The position numbers and the translations under genes are program-made. A stretch of 64,000 nucleotides of DNA from Bacillota bacterium (GTDB taxonomy: Bacteria; Bacillota; Clostridia; DSM-8532): contig JAEZTB010000042.1 in NCBI GenBank assembly GCA_023443745.1, positions 310,001 through 374,000 of the forward strand, given 5' to 3'. The notes below the pieces were generated by a model. The model had not been told where the DNA came from, made no database searches, and saw nothing but the letters and a program-made list of their open reading frames with translations. This document shows, one piece after another, positions 1 through 9,252 of this stretch (positions are counted from its first letter, which is position 1; the number at the start of each line of letters is the position of its first letter).

Positions 1-1476
1 GACATAATTCATCTTATCGCCGGTGCGCATTTTTTGAATAAATAAGTACTGCCGTGCATGCTCAACTTCGTCTCCGATCTTGATTTCCTCACTTCCCCCG
101 CTAAGTCCGATTCTGAAAAAGGTTGAAAGTGAACTGATAAGCTCTGAGGCCTTTTTATCATCCTTGGAATAAATGAGCCATTTGATAGAATCCAGCGTGT
201 TATAGAGGAAATGCGGATTGATCTGGGCTCTGAGAGTTTTAAGCTCGGATTTTCGAAGAGCCTTTTGCTCTTCCATGACTTTATTGAGAAGCTCCTGAAT
301 GGTATCCAGCATAAAATTAAACTCAGTGGATAACTGATTAACCTCCATACAGCCTTTGACATCCACCTTTCGGGAGAGATCACCCTTTCGGGTCTCCTGT
401 ATGGCATAGAGCATCTTGTCCAAAGGATCGGTAATACTGTTTAAGATAATGGTGCTTATAAGCGTAATGATAATAAATGCGGCCAGTGCAATGAGCACGA
501 CTGAAGCGACGGTATTATAGAAGCTTTCTTCTATGGCGCTTACAGGCAGGGACAAAACAAGTCTCCAGCCATTAATGGCAAGGGGGGCATGATAGATGAA
601 ATGCTTGACCTGATCACTTTTTGCTTCAAAAAAATTCTCATTGGCATTGCTTTTGAATATCTTATCCATCTGCCCATTGTCCAGGTCAAGCTTGCTTAGA
701 ATTCTTGACCGATCCTGACTGGCTAAAATAGTGCCCTGCTTATCAATGATATAGAGTTTTCCTTCTTTCCCGAATTGAATGTTTTCAATGACCTGGGACA
801 AATTCTCAAGGTTCATGCTGATGGCAATCCAGCCCACATCCCTTTGTCTTTTCTCATCAACGACATACCGGATGAGCATAAAATTATTAAGAAGAGGAAT
901 GTCCTGTTTGTTATTGCTATTGAAAAGCGATTTAGAGGGCGAGTTAAGGAAATGATCGGTCCACATGGACTTGCCCTTGTTTTGATAAGCCATCTGAAAC
1001 CATTCACTCTGCAAATGGCTCTTAATATTATAGGTCGAGAAATGGAGCTTTCGCACAATCAGGTAATTATCATCTGTAATAAGGAGAATATCATCAATGA
1101 GGTTTTTGACATAGGATAAGCCCTCCTGGTGTAAGTCAAAGCGATTGAAGTCATAGCAGCTATTGAGGTATCGGAGCACTTCCACATCGCTGTTTGTGGT
1201 TATTAGCTCATTGCCGTAATTAAGAATTCGGGAATCGTTGGCAATCATCTCAACAGTATTTTCCACAAGCTTCAACCTTGAATTGATCTTATCCATGGTC
1301 TCCTGTAAAATCAAGAGGCCATTGTTCTTAAAATTTTGCTTGGTCTGATTAAGGGTGTTGTAATAGGTAAAACCGGTCAACAGGCAAACCGTCACTAAAA
1401 TGATCAGGCCTATGGTTATATTCATTTGCGTACTTAAAGGATAGGTTTTAAAACGACTTATAGCGCTTTTCTTCAT
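1..1476 (-). CDS. YesM-type sensor histidine kinase, C-terminus cut by window edge
   Basis: Reading frame open from an ATG at 1476 to the window edge (492 codons). A hydrophobic segment lies near residues 13-35, then a long extracytoplasmic region of Cache-like composition, a second membrane segment (ALAAFIIITLISTIIL), a HAMP-like linker, and the His_kinase motif INPHFLYNTLDSIKW with the phospho-accepting His at residue 422. This is the layout of YesM/LytS-family kinases that pair with AraC-type response regulators. The ATPase domain is outside the window. It starts 17 bases after the binding-protein gene at 1494-2870 and is surely co-transcribed with it; a YesN-type regulator would be expected just beyond base 1. 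The ligand is unknown, but the upstream binding protein suggests a sugar or oligosaccharide. Confidence 0.9.
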   Translation of the reverse strand, partial: MKKSAISRFKTYPLSTQMNITIGLIILVTVCLLTGFTYYNTLNQTKQNFKNNGLLILQETMDKINSRLKLVENTVEMIANDSRILNYGNELITTNSDVEVLRYLNSCYDFNRFDLHQEGLSYVKNLIDDILLITDDNYLIVRKLHFSTYNIKSHLQSEWFQMAYQNKGKSMWTDHFLNSPSKSLFNSNNKQDIPLLNNFMLIRYVVDEKRQRDVGWIAISMNLENLSQVIENIQFGKEGKLYIIDKQGTILASQDRSRILSKLDLDNGQMDKIFKSNANENFFEAKSDQVKHFIYHAPLAINGWRLVLSLPVSAIEESFYNTVASVVLIALAAFIIITLISTIILNSITDPLDKMLYAIQETRKGDLSRKVDVKGCMEVNQLSTEFNFMLDTIQELLNKVMEEQKALRKSELKTLRAQINPHFLYNTLDSIKWLIYSKDDKKASELISSLSTFFRIGLSGGSEEIKIGDEVEHARQYLFIQKMRTGDKMNYV

Positions 1477-1493
1477 GTCGATCCTCTTGAATT

Positions 1494-2819
1494 TCAAGGC
1501 GTTTCTTTATCTATGAGGCTGTTCAGATCCCGTTCAATATTTTCAACGGCGGTCTTCACATCTAAATTTTTATTAAGAGCAGCACTGAAATTAAGCTGCA
1601 GGGTTTCCGACACTGTGGGATAATAAGGCGAAACCGGCCGCAGGCGCGCATGCTCCAGGATAATTTGCAACTGGCTGAGAAGAGGATCTTTCCCTTTTAG
1701 CTCGGGCCTTTCGTAGACGTCCGACCGTGTGGGAGGATTCCCGCCCAATTGGGTATCAATAACCTGCATGTCCGAGCTGGTTAGCCATTCAATTAGTCTC
1801 CAAGCTTCATCGGGATATCTGGAATTTCTATTGATCATATAATTCCATCCGCCCAATGTTCCGGAGGATTTTTCTGCTCCTTTTACTCCCTGAGGCAGTC
1901 TACATATGCCAACATTGCCTTTTACCGGAGAAGCTTCTGCATTGAGCTGTCTATAGGCATAAGGCCAGTTTCTCATGAAGAGAGCGTTTCCGTCTTGAAA
2001 GGCGAGCCTTGTATCGTCCTCTATAAAGCTTAGTACATCAGGCGATGAGGTTCCGTCTTGGACAATGTCGACCAATTTCTGAAGTCCGGCTTGGGCTTCA
2101 GATGAATTGATAACAACCTTGCCATCGCGCAGGACATCTCCGCCGTAGGCCCATATGAATTCCAGGACATTGCAGACCATTCCTTCATAGGTATTGCCCT
2201 GGAAAACATATCCGTATTTAATACCGGAGGCTGACTGATATCTTTTAACCATGTCGATCATTTCATCATAAGTTTCAGGAGCCTTTGGAATAATGTCTTT
2301 TCGGTAATAAAGCAAAGGGGCATCCGATCTTTTTGGAACCCCATAGACCTTGCCTTCATAACGACAGCCGTCGATGGCGCTCTTGATAAACTGACCCTGC
2401 ATTTCCTCGGTAAAATAGCTGTCCAATGGCAGCACCCAGCCGTTGGATGCGAATTCAGCCGTCCAAATAATGTCCGTACTCATCACATCAATGCTTGCGT
2501 CATTGGCCTTGAAGGCCGACACATAGCTATTTCGTTGGTAATCGGTGGAATTGGGAAGCTGAAGTACCTTTACTTCAATATCGGTATTTTTCTCCATAAA
2601 CAAACTGATTTGCTTTTTGAGATTGTCATTGAAATCAATGCCTCCAAAGGAGAATACAATGGTTTTTTTAGCATTGACAGAAAGATTGACCCTGGAGGTA
2701 GAGTCATTGTCCGAAATTTTAGAGATTCGGCTGCCATAAACAAAGATGAGCACTACGACGAAAACTGCGGCTATGGCATGAGGAAGCCAAAATACAAAGG
2801 AGTTCTTGGGTTTCATCAT
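1494..2819 (-). CDS. Membrane-anchored sugar-binding protein (family 1 solute-binding protein)
   Basis: About 440 residues, typical of CUT1 sugar-binding proteins. The N-terminus has one strong hydrophobic segment (FWLPHAIAAVFVVVLIFVYG) and no lipobox cysteine, so it is probably held by an uncleaved membrane anchor. The body has binding-protein signatures such as APLLYYRKDI, WAYGGD and a C-terminal RPVSPYYPTVSE, which resembles the RPVTPAYP motif of the binding proteins at 32831 and 37366. The frame is open to 2870, but GGAGG at 2824-2828 points to the ATG pair at 2814-2819. No permease or ATPase is adjacent; the next gene is a sensor kinase 17 bases downstream. I infer a ligand-presenting partner of the kinase rather than a transport component, though service to a distant permease is possible. 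Confidence 0.85.
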   Translation of the reverse strand: MMKPKNSFVFWLPHAIAAVFVVVLIFVYGSRISKISDNDSTSRVNLSVNAKKTIVFSFGGIDFNDNLKKQISLFMEKNTDIEVKVLQLPNSTDYQRNSYVSAFKANDASIDVMSTDIIWTAEFASNGWVLPLDSYFTEEMQGQFIKSAIDGCRYEGKVYGVPKRSDAPLLYYRKDIIPKAPETYDEMIDMVKRYQSASGIKYGYVFQGNTYEGMVCNVLEFIWAYGGDVLRDGKVVINSSEAQAGLQKLVDIVQDGTSSPDVLSFIEDDTRLAFQDGNALFMRNWPYAYRQLNAEASPVKGNVGICRLPQGVKGAEKSSGTLGGWNYMINRNSRYPDEAWRLIEWLTSSDMQVIDTQLGGNPPTRSDVYERPELKGKDPLLSQLQIILEHARLRPVSPYYPTVSETLQLNFSAALNKNLDVKTAVENIERDLNSLIDKETP

Positions 2820-2937
2820 AATGCCTCCAGACAGCTTTAATTCTGCCGAAACGTTTGGGTTGACCCTCATCCTTATTTTACCTTATCACACTGTTTTATT
2901 CAATGTTTCTTTGCATTGAGCCTTATCCGCCAAAAGG

Positions 2938-2969
2938 CAAAAATGGCGCGTTCCTTAAGGAACACGCCA
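2938..2969 (-). terminator. Rho-independent terminator of the uronate operon
   Basis: On the minus strand a stem of about 12 bp (GGCGTGTTCC / GGAACGCGCC, one mismatch) is followed by a short T tract. It lies about 40 bases after the kdgK stop and before the binding-protein gene. Confidence 0.75.
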
Positions 2970-3009
2970 CTCATATCTCTGTATTTTTTACAAGCTTATC
3001 AGCTTTATC

Positions 3010-4089
3010 CTAGCGCTTAACGCGTGCATTGCCCTGCCAAATGCTCCAGATCTGCTCCTCATCCGCAGGCTGGGCATAATCGGTGAGGAAGGTTGTAGCC
3101 AAGACTCCGCTTGCCCAACCGAACTGAACCCACTTTTCGGGCTCCCAGCCCTTTAAGATGCCATAGAGCATACCGCCCACAAAGCCGTCTCCACCGCCGA
3201 TGCGGTCAAGAACGTGAATTTCACGGGGCTCTACCACATGCCAGTTTTCGCCTTCCAGCATGATGGCACCCCACATATGGCTGTTGGTATGGATGACCTG
3301 GCGCAGCGTAGTGGCAAAAACCGAGGCATTGGGGAAAGCTGCCTTGACACGGCCAATCATTTCCTTAAAGCTATCAATCTTGGAACCCAGCTCTTTTCCT
3401 CCGGCTTCGGGCCCTTCAATACCCAGGCAAAGCTGGAAGTCTTCTTCATTGCCCACCAAAATATCAGCGAGGCTGGCAATTTCGGTGAAAATGGCTCTAA
3501 GCTCACTTTCCCGGCCCTTCCAGAAAGAAGCGCGATAATTCAAATCAAAGGAAATCCTTGTACCATATTTTTTTGCAGCTCTGGCAAGCTCGAGGCAGAA
3601 AATACTTGTTTCAGGTGAAAGCGCACCGATCAAGCCCGACAGGTGTACAATTTGCACCCCTTCTTTTCCGAAGATCCTGTCCAGATCAAAATCCTTGACA
3701 TTTAAAGTACGCCCAACCTCACCAGCCCGGTCGTTCTGTACTCTTGGCCCTCTGGAGCCATAGCCGCTGTCGGCGATATTGAACTGATGGCGGTAACCCC
3801 AAGGACCGCCCTGAGGAACATCCTTGCCCTCATAATCTATATGCCGGCTTTTGAGGCTGCTCTTGATAAAAGCGGCAATGGGACTGTCCTTTACAAAAGT
3901 AGTCAGCACTTTAACCGGAAGTCCAAGGGATGACGAAATGTTTAACACATTGGACTCGGCACTGGTGGCTTGCATATTAAAGGTGTCGCTGATATGAACA
4001 GGTTGTCCATTTAAAGGTGTGATACGAACCCCCATACTGGTAGGTACGATTAAAGAATAAGCACAATCCTTACGCAAATCAATATTCAT
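3010..4089 (-). CDS. kdgK: PfkB-family sugar kinase, probable 2-dehydro-3-deoxygluconokinase
   Basis: 359 residues. PfkB-family kinases phosphorylate a sugar hydroxyl using ATP; KdgK turns 2-keto-3-deoxygluconate into KDPG. The C-terminal signature is RIGGGDGFVGG, with the catalytic-base Asp near residue 301; GGGDGF replaces the more usual AGD form, as in many KdgK-like kinases. Mid-protein NYRASFWKG and GNEEDFQLCLG fit the family. It is the last gene of the uronate operon, 10 bases after uxaC, with GGAGG before its ATG and a terminator 40 bases downstream. No KDPG aldolase is in the window. Because the operon also holds gnd, a hexonate such as gluconate should be considered as an alternative substrate; KdgK remains the better call by family and context. 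Confidence 0.8.
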   Translation of the reverse strand: MNIDLRKDCAYSLIVPTSMGVRITPLNGQPVHISDTFNMQATSAESNVLNISSSLGLPVKVLTTFVKDSPIAAFIKSSLKSRHIDYEGKDVPQGGPWGYRHQFNIADSGYGSRGPRVQNDRAGEVGRTLNVKDFDLDRIFGKEGVQIVHLSGLIGALSPETSIFCLELARAAKKYGTRISFDLNYRASFWKGRESELRAIFTEIASLADILVGNEEDFQLCLGIEGPEAGGKELGSKIDSFKEMIGRVKAAFPNASVFATTLRQVIHTNSHMWGAIMLEGENWHVVEPREIHVLDRIGGGDGFVGGMLYGILKGWEPEKWVQFGWASGVLATTFLTDYAQPADEEQIWSIWQGNARVKR

Positions 4090-4099
4090 AGTTACCCTC

Positions 4100-5506
4100 C
4101 TAAAGCTCTAAGCTAAAATATTTCACCACATTGTTGAAGCAGATGTCTTCCACTACGCCGCCGAGCAGCTTATCATCCATGGGCACTTCACCCTTTTCGG
4201 CCCAGCCGCCTATAAGATCGCATAAAATTCTTCTGAAATACTCGTGCCGGGTATAGGACAGGAAGCTTCGCGAGTCGGTAAGCATACCGATGAAGCTAGT
4301 AAGTACACCGATATTCCCCAGAGTTTTCAACTGATTGCGCATACCGTCCAGATGGTCATTAAACCACCAGGCAGAACCCAGCTGTATTTTCCCCGGAATG
4401 GGTCCGCTCTGGAAGCAGCCAATAACCGAGGCAATTTTAGCATTATCATTTTCATTAAGAGAATAGGCCACGGTTCGGGGCAGCTTATCCTCTTTATCAA
4501 GGCTGTCAAGCAGAGCGGCCAGAGAATCGGCTGAAAAACCATCCCCTATGGCGTCAAAACCTGTATTTGGCCCCAAGCGATTGAACATTCTGGTATTATT
4601 GTCGCGAATACAGCCTACATGAAGCTGCATGGCAAAACCAAGCTTGGAATAGATTCTGCCCAAGGCCAGCATGAGCTGTGTCTTGTACGCATCTGCTTCA
4701 GAGCGGGTGGCCGTGTGGCCTGAAAGAGCCTTCTTAAGACCGATCTCGGCCTCCTCCATCGTACCTTTTGTAAAATCGTGGGTACTAAAGCCATGGTCTG
4801 AAATATTGCATCCGACTGACTTGAAAAATTCAGCGCGTTTTTCGAGAGCAGCAACCACATCCTCGAATGAAGCAATTGACATTCCAGCGGCTTGGGATAA
4901 CCGTGCTATGTAATCCACAAAGTCTTTGCTTTCCAGATTCATGGCCCTATCAGGCCTGAAGGTGGGCAGAACCCTGACATCAAAGCCTTTATCCTGGGAA
5001 AGCCGGATATGAAAGCTCAGATCATCTGCCGGATCATCAGTGGTACATAGGACTTTCACATTGGAGCTGCGAATGAGCTCACGAACAGAAAATCCACTTT
5101 CCCCAAGCTTTTTGTTGCAGATTTCCCAGATTTCCGGGGCAGTCTCAGGGTTGAGAAGCTCATCAATACCGAAATAACGCTTTAATTCAAGATGTGACCA
5201 GTGATAAAGAGGATTGCCCAGGCATTTCGGAACGGTTTGAGCCCATTTCAGGAACTTTTCATACGGGTCTGCATCACCCGTGATATATTTTTCCTCAACA
5301 CCATTGGCACGCATCAATCGCCACTTATAATGATCCCCTGCCAGCCATATCTCGGTAAGATTCTTGAACCTTCTGTCCTCCCATATTTCCTTGGGATTCA
5401 AGTGGCAGTGATAATCCACTATGGGCATTTGTGCCGCGTGTTGGTGATATAACCGAATCGCTGTCGGACTATTGAGTAAAAAGTCATCATTAATAAATGT
5501 TCTCAC
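4100..5506 (-). CDS. uxaC: Uronate isomerase
   Basis: 468 residues, full length for UxaC. It isomerises D-glucuronate to D-fructuronate and D-galacturonate to D-tagaturonate in the cytoplasm, the first step of hexuronate catabolism. The metal-binding HxH is in VDYHCHLNP (His33, His35). Other family landmarks are the N-terminal FINDDFLL, AGDHYKWRLMRANGV, TTDDP, MQLHVGCIRDNN and the C-terminal TDSRSFLSYTRHEYFRRILC. The start is a GTG only 2 bases after the preceding stop, with AAGGG upstream, so it is tightly coupled to the LarA-family gene. It sits between that gene and kdgK. Confidence 0.95.
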   Translation of the reverse strand: MRTFINDDFLLNSPTAIRLYHQHAAQMPIVDYHCHLNPKEIWEDRRFKNLTEIWLAGDHYKWRLMRANGVEEKYITGDADPYEKFLKWAQTVPKCLGNPLYHWSHLELKRYFGIDELLNPETAPEIWEICNKKLGESGFSVRELIRSSNVKVLCTTDDPADDLSFHIRLSQDKGFDVRVLPTFRPDRAMNLESKDFVDYIARLSQAAGMSIASFEDVVAALEKRAEFFKSVGCNISDHGFSTHDFTKGTMEEAEIGLKKALSGHTATRSEADAYKTQLMLALGRIYSKLGFAMQLHVGCIRDNNTRMFNRLGPNTGFDAIGDGFSADSLAALLDSLDKEDKLPRTVAYSLNENDNAKIASVIGCFQSGPIPGKIQLGSAWWFNDHLDGMRNQLKTLGNIGVLTSFIGMLTDSRSFLSYTRHEYFRRILCDLIGGWAEKGEVPMDDKLLGGVVEDICFNNVVKYFSLEL

Positions 5507-5508
5507 AT

Positions 5509-6798
5509 CTACCCTTCTTTCTCAAATAGACTCCTGCTTGCCCATAGACCAATGGCCGGATTGCTGATAAAGAAGATTTCCTCGCCATCCTCCATGGTAT
5601 TAAAGCCGTCCTTTAGTTTTTCAGGATCGTATTTAGCATGTACCTCTGTGTAAGGCTTATACATAAATCCAACCTGCTCGATTTCTTCTCTGCTCAGCTT
5701 CTGCACCGCGTAGGTGATTGAAAATCTTCCGTCTGAAGAGCCGTGAATGAGGTGTGCAGCTGCTGAAAGATTCTCTTGTAGGTCGGCATTGGCCTTGTAA
5801 TGCTCCAAAACCTTGATGCGGCCAACATAGCCATACTTTCGGATCAGCTTGTCAATGGCCTCATCCTCACCAAATTTTCGGACGCCCGGAGCCATAATAA
5901 TGAGCTCACCATCATCGGCAATGGCCATGCGGGTTCGATAGACGGCCTTATTACCCAACCAGGTGCTCTTGAATTCCCTTTCATCTAGATAGACAACCAC
6001 CTTCTTAAGAGGTTTATCCAGAAAAATAAGATTCTTTTGCTGGCTTAAGGCTACGGCCTCTTCAAAGAGCTTGCGATCACGGCCTATAAAAAGACCGTCC
6101 AGATTCACATGGCCGTTTTCCACGGTTGTAACGGTGAGGACATATAGTAGCGGTAAGTGTTGAATGAAGTTATGCTCCGCATAGTCAAAAACCTTCCGGA
6201 CGGGGGAATGGTCTCGTCCCATCATTCTCTCCATGCCATAGACGGCACCCAGGAAGTGGGAACGGTTGATAATGGTCTTCCCTCCGCAGCCCACAAAAAT
6301 GTTTTTGCTGTAGTTGGCCATGCCCACCACTTCATGAGGGACAACCTGTCCTATGGAAATAATCAGATCATAGGAGATGTCCATGAGGCGCTTATTGACC
6401 TCAACATCAATGGGATAATCAATAAGCCCGTCTGAAACCTCACTGACAAAGTCGGAGGGTACCTGCCCGATTTTTACGATATCATTTCTCCAATTATGGG
6501 GCAGGATGGCCTCATAGGGCACCTCCGGGCCAAAAAACTCCAGGCACTCAGCAGGTGTCATAGCATCATGAGTGCCCAAGGCAGGCATAATGTCCACCTG
6601 ACAGGTATCTTTAAGCATACCGTAGTATAAGGCGGTAATTTTTCCAGCATAGGAGTGCAGCCTGGTTAAGTCGGGTGGCAGCAGTAAAATTCGGGAAAGC
6701 TTGCGGCCCTCTATGGACTGTTTCAATGCACCCAAAAGCTCTTCATCGGATATGGGTTTTCCAAGGCTTGACTTCATTGAAAGATTCAATGCCTTCAC
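5509..6798 (-). CDS. LarA-family (DUF2088) nickel-pincer racemase/epimerase
   Basis: About 429 residues, the usual size of LarA. LarA-family enzymes use a nickel-pincer nucleotide to racemise or epimerise alpha-hydroxyacids. The residues that matter in lactate racemase are recognisable at conserved spacing: PDLTR (Arg46), ALGTHDAMT (His77), PHEVVGMANYSK with His155 and, ten residues on, Lys165 (the pincer-attachment lysine position), and His181 sixteen residues later. The longest frame begins with GTG directly abutting GGAGG; the TTG three codons in (6789) has better spacing. Numbering is from 6798. Flanked by an SDR mannonate oxidoreductase and uxaC, its substrate is probably a hexonate such as D-mannonate or D-gluconate rather than lactate. 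Cofactor genes larB, larC and larE are not in the window. Confidence 0.85.
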   Translation of the reverse strand: MKALNLSMKSSLGKPISDEELLGALKQSIEGRKLSRILLLPPDLTRLHSYAGKITALYYGMLKDTCQVDIMPALGTHDAMTPAECLEFFGPEVPYEAILPHNWRNDIVKIGQVPSDFVSEVSDGLIDYPIDVEVNKRLMDISYDLIISIGQVVPHEVVGMANYSKNIFVGCGGKTIINRSHFLGAVYGMERMMGRDHSPVRKVFDYAEHNFIQHLPLLYVLTVTTVENGHVNLDGLFIGRDRKLFEEAVALSQQKNLIFLDKPLKKVVVYLDEREFKSTWLGNKAVYRTRMAIADDGELIIMAPGVRKFGEDEAIDKLIRKYGYVGRIKVLEHYKANADLQENLSAAAHLIHGSSDGRFSITYAVQKLSREEIEQVGFMYKPYTEVHAKYDPEKLKDGFNTMEDGEEIFFISNPAIGLWASRSLFEKEG

Positions 6799-6832
6799 CT
6801 CCGTTTAAAATGTTAGGGGTAGGATCGCAATC

Positions 6833-7681
6833 CTATACCCCTGAATAGGCTGAGAAGCCTCCATCAACCGGAATAACAATGCCCGTAACAAATTTCGTTG
6901 CATCGGAACAGAGATAGAGCAGTGTTCCTAAAAGCTCTTCATCTTCGCCGAAACGGCTCATGGGCGTCATATTAATGATCTTCTGAGCTCTTTCGGTATA
7001 AGAACCGTCAGCATTGGTCAAAAGCGACCTGTTTTGATTGGTCAGGAAGAATCCCGGTGCGATGGCATTGACACGGATGCCCACCTTTGAAAAGTGTACG
7101 GCCAGCCATTGGGTAAAATTGGACACAGCCGCTTTTGCACCGCTGTAGGCAGGAATTCTGGTTAATGGTGTGAAAGCGTTCATTGAGGATATATTGATAA
7201 TGATGGCATCTTTATCAATCATATCCTTGGCAAAAGCCTGGGTGGGAATAAGGGTTCCCAGAAAGTTAAGGTTAAACACAAACTCGATACCCTTGGGATC
7301 CAGGTCAAAGAAGGTGGTTACACCTTCAATACCGGCAAGGTCCTCTTTAAAGAGGTAGTCCTTGGAGGTGGTGCCTTTGGGGTTGTTTCCTCCTGCACCG
7401 TTAATGAGTATATTGCAGGGGCCCAATTCATTAAATACTCGATCCCGAGCCTTCTGCATGCTTTCGGCCTCGAGAACATTGCAGCCTACGCCAATGGCTG
7501 TTTCACCGTTTGCTCTAATCTCTTCTGCCACCTTGTTAGCAGCTTCTTCCTTTAAATCAAGGACTGCTACTTTGGCACCATTTTGAGCCAAGGCCTTGGC
7601 AAAGGCACTACAGAGAATGCCGCCGCCACCGGTGACTACAGCAACTTTATTATTTAAATCAATATTAAACGGTAATTGCAT
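6833..7681 (-). CDS. uxuB: SDR-family D-mannonate oxidoreductase (fructuronate reductase)
   Basis: 282 residues. Rossmann motif TGGGGI at residues 17-22, NGAG in ILINGAGGNN, and the catalytic set Ser166, Tyr179, Lys183 (YSGAK). The long insertion after the NGAG segment and the VIPVDGGFSAYSGV ending match the SDR-type mannonate oxidoreductases of Bacillus and Clostridia, which replace the unrelated long-chain UxuB of E. coli. It reduces D-fructuronate to D-mannonate with NAD(P)H. GAGAGGAG precedes the ATG. It lies 72 bases downstream of gnd and 34 bases upstream of the LarA-family gene. A gluconate 5-dehydrogenase-like activity is a less likely alternative. Confidence 0.85.
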   Translation of the reverse strand: MQLPFNIDLNNKVAVVTGGGGILCSAFAKALAQNGAKVAVLDLKEEAANKVAEEIRANGETAIGVGCNVLEAESMQKARDRVFNELGPCNILINGAGGNNPKGTTSKDYLFKEDLAGIEGVTTFFDLDPKGIEFVFNLNFLGTLIPTQAFAKDMIDKDAIIINISSMNAFTPLTRIPAYSGAKAAVSNFTQWLAVHFSKVGIRVNAIAPGFFLTNQNRSLLTNADGSYTERAQKIINMTPMSRFGEDEELLGTLLYLCSDATKFVTGIVIPVDGGFSAYSGV

Positions 7682-7753
7682 AAAAATTCTCCTCTCTTCG
7701 TATTGAGAAAATGGTTCGTTGTTAAAACATGAAATGTTTCAATTAACAAGTTT

Positions 7754-9208
7754 TTATACAATATAAGTTGAAGCAGAAGTCGTGCCACCCTCGCCGGTCC
7801 AATTAGTATGGAAGAATTCTCCACGGGGCTTATCAACTCTTTCATAGCTGTGGGCACCAAAGTAGTCACGTTGTGCTTGTAACAGATTGGCCGGAAGCCT
7901 TTCGCTTCTGTATCCGTCATAGTAACAAAGGGCTGTTGTAAAGGCCGGCGCAGGAATTCCGTTCATGAGAGCAGCAGCGGCCACGCGTCTCCATCCAGCC
8001 TGAGCACCTTCGACCTTTTCTTTGAAGAAGGGATCCAACAACAAATTCTTGAGATCAGGATTCTTGTCGAAGGCTTCCTTAATCTTGCCTAGGAATACGG
8101 AGCGGATAATGCATCCACCACGCCACATAAGTGCAATTTCACCATACTTCAGATCCCAGCCATAGGTTTTAGCAGCAGCCTGCAAGAGGGTATAACCCTG
8201 AGCATAAGATACAATTTTAGAAGCATAAAGAGCATCTTTAATATCTTTAATGAAAGCCTTTTTGTCACCTTCGAATTTGGATGTAGGCCCAGTCAGTACT
8301 TTTGAGGCTGCAACGCGCTCATCTTTAATAGCGGAAAGGCAACGCGCATAAACCGCTTCTCCTATGAGTGTCAGCGGAATGCCTTCATCCAAGGATGCGA
8401 TGGAGGTCCATTTTCCGGTGCCCTTCTGGCCTGCCGTATCAAGTATTTTATCAACAATGGGTTCACCGTCAGTATCCTTAAATTCAAGGATATCCCGGGT
8501 GATCTCAATTAAGTAGCTGTCAAGCTCGCCTTCGTTCCATTCTTTAAAGACCTCATGCATTTCATCAGCTGTCATGCCAAGGTATTCTCTCATTAAATGA
8601 TAGGCTTCACAAATTAATTGCATATCGCCGTATTCAATTCCGTTATGCACCATCTTTACGAAGTGACCTGCGCCATTGTCTCCCACCCAATCACAGCACG
8701 GGCTTCCATCGTCAACCTTTGCTGATATGGCTTGGAATATAGGCTTTACAAAAGGCCAAGCAGCAGGGGAACCTCCGGGCATAATGCTGGGGCCTTTAAG
8801 AGCACCTTCTTCTCCGCCGGAAACGCCCGTGCCTATATATAAGAGGCCTTTTTCCTCTACATATTTTGTACGGCGAATGGTATCCGGGAAATGGGAGTTG
8901 CCGCCATCGATGAGTATATCGCCCTTCTCAAGATAGGGAATAATCAGTTCGATAAAATCATCAACAGGTTTGCCGGCTTTGACCATGATCATAATTTTTC
9001 TCGGTGTCTTTAAATTGTCCACAAGCTCTTGAATGGAGTAGGTTCCGATTATGTTCTTACCCTTTGCCCGTCCTTCAATGAAATTGGTAACCTTTTCTGT
9101 GCTGCGATTGAAAACAGCTACGGTAAACCCTTTACTTTCCATGTTCATTACAAGGTTCTCACCCATAACCGCAAGGCCAATCAGGCCAATGTCCGCTTTA
9201 CCCATCAT
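7754..9208 (-). CDS. gnd: 6-phosphogluconate dehydrogenase, decarboxylating
   Basis: 484 residues, complete. It oxidatively decarboxylates 6-phosphogluconate to ribulose 5-phosphate. Seen are the nucleotide fold GLAVMGENL, NRST at the cofactor loop (typical of NADP use), GGNSHFPDT, GVSGGEEGA, the catalytic HFVKMVHNGIEY segment, and ILDTAGQKGTGKW of the C-terminal domain. AAGGAGG sits 7 bases before the first of two adjacent ATGs. It is the first gene of the uronate operon and divergent from the AraC-type regulator. Its place at the head of this operon implies that 6-phosphogluconate or gluconate is an expected product of the pathway. Confidence 0.95.
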   Translation of the reverse strand: MMGKADIGLIGLAVMGENLVMNMESKGFTVAVFNRSTEKVTNFIEGRAKGKNIIGTYSIQELVDNLKTPRKIMIMVKAGKPVDDFIELIIPYLEKGDILIDGGNSHFPDTIRRTKYVEEKGLLYIGTGVSGGEEGALKGPSIMPGGSPAAWPFVKPIFQAISAKVDDGSPCCDWVGDNGAGHFVKMVHNGIEYGDMQLICEAYHLMREYLGMTADEMHEVFKEWNEGELDSYLIEITRDILEFKDTDGEPIVDKILDTAGQKGTGKWTSIASLDEGIPLTLIGEAVYARCLSAIKDERVAASKVLTGPTSKFEGDKKAFIKDIKDALYASKIVSYAQGYTLLQAAAKTYGWDLKYGEIALMWRGGCIIRSVFLGKIKEAFDKNPDLKNLLLDPFFKEKVEGAQAGWRRVAAAALMNGIPAPAFTTALCYYDGYRSERLPANLLQAQRDYFGAHSYERVDKPRGEFFHTNWTGEGGTTSASTYIV

Positions 9209-9252
9209 TTCACATCCTCCTTAATAATTTTGCTAGAGTATTCTACCCCCCT

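Noticed and set aside
5509..6798. Lactate racemase as the function of the LarA-family protein
   Set aside because: No lactate genes or larBCE nearby and the operon is plainly for hexuronates; the family is accepted but not the lactate substrate.
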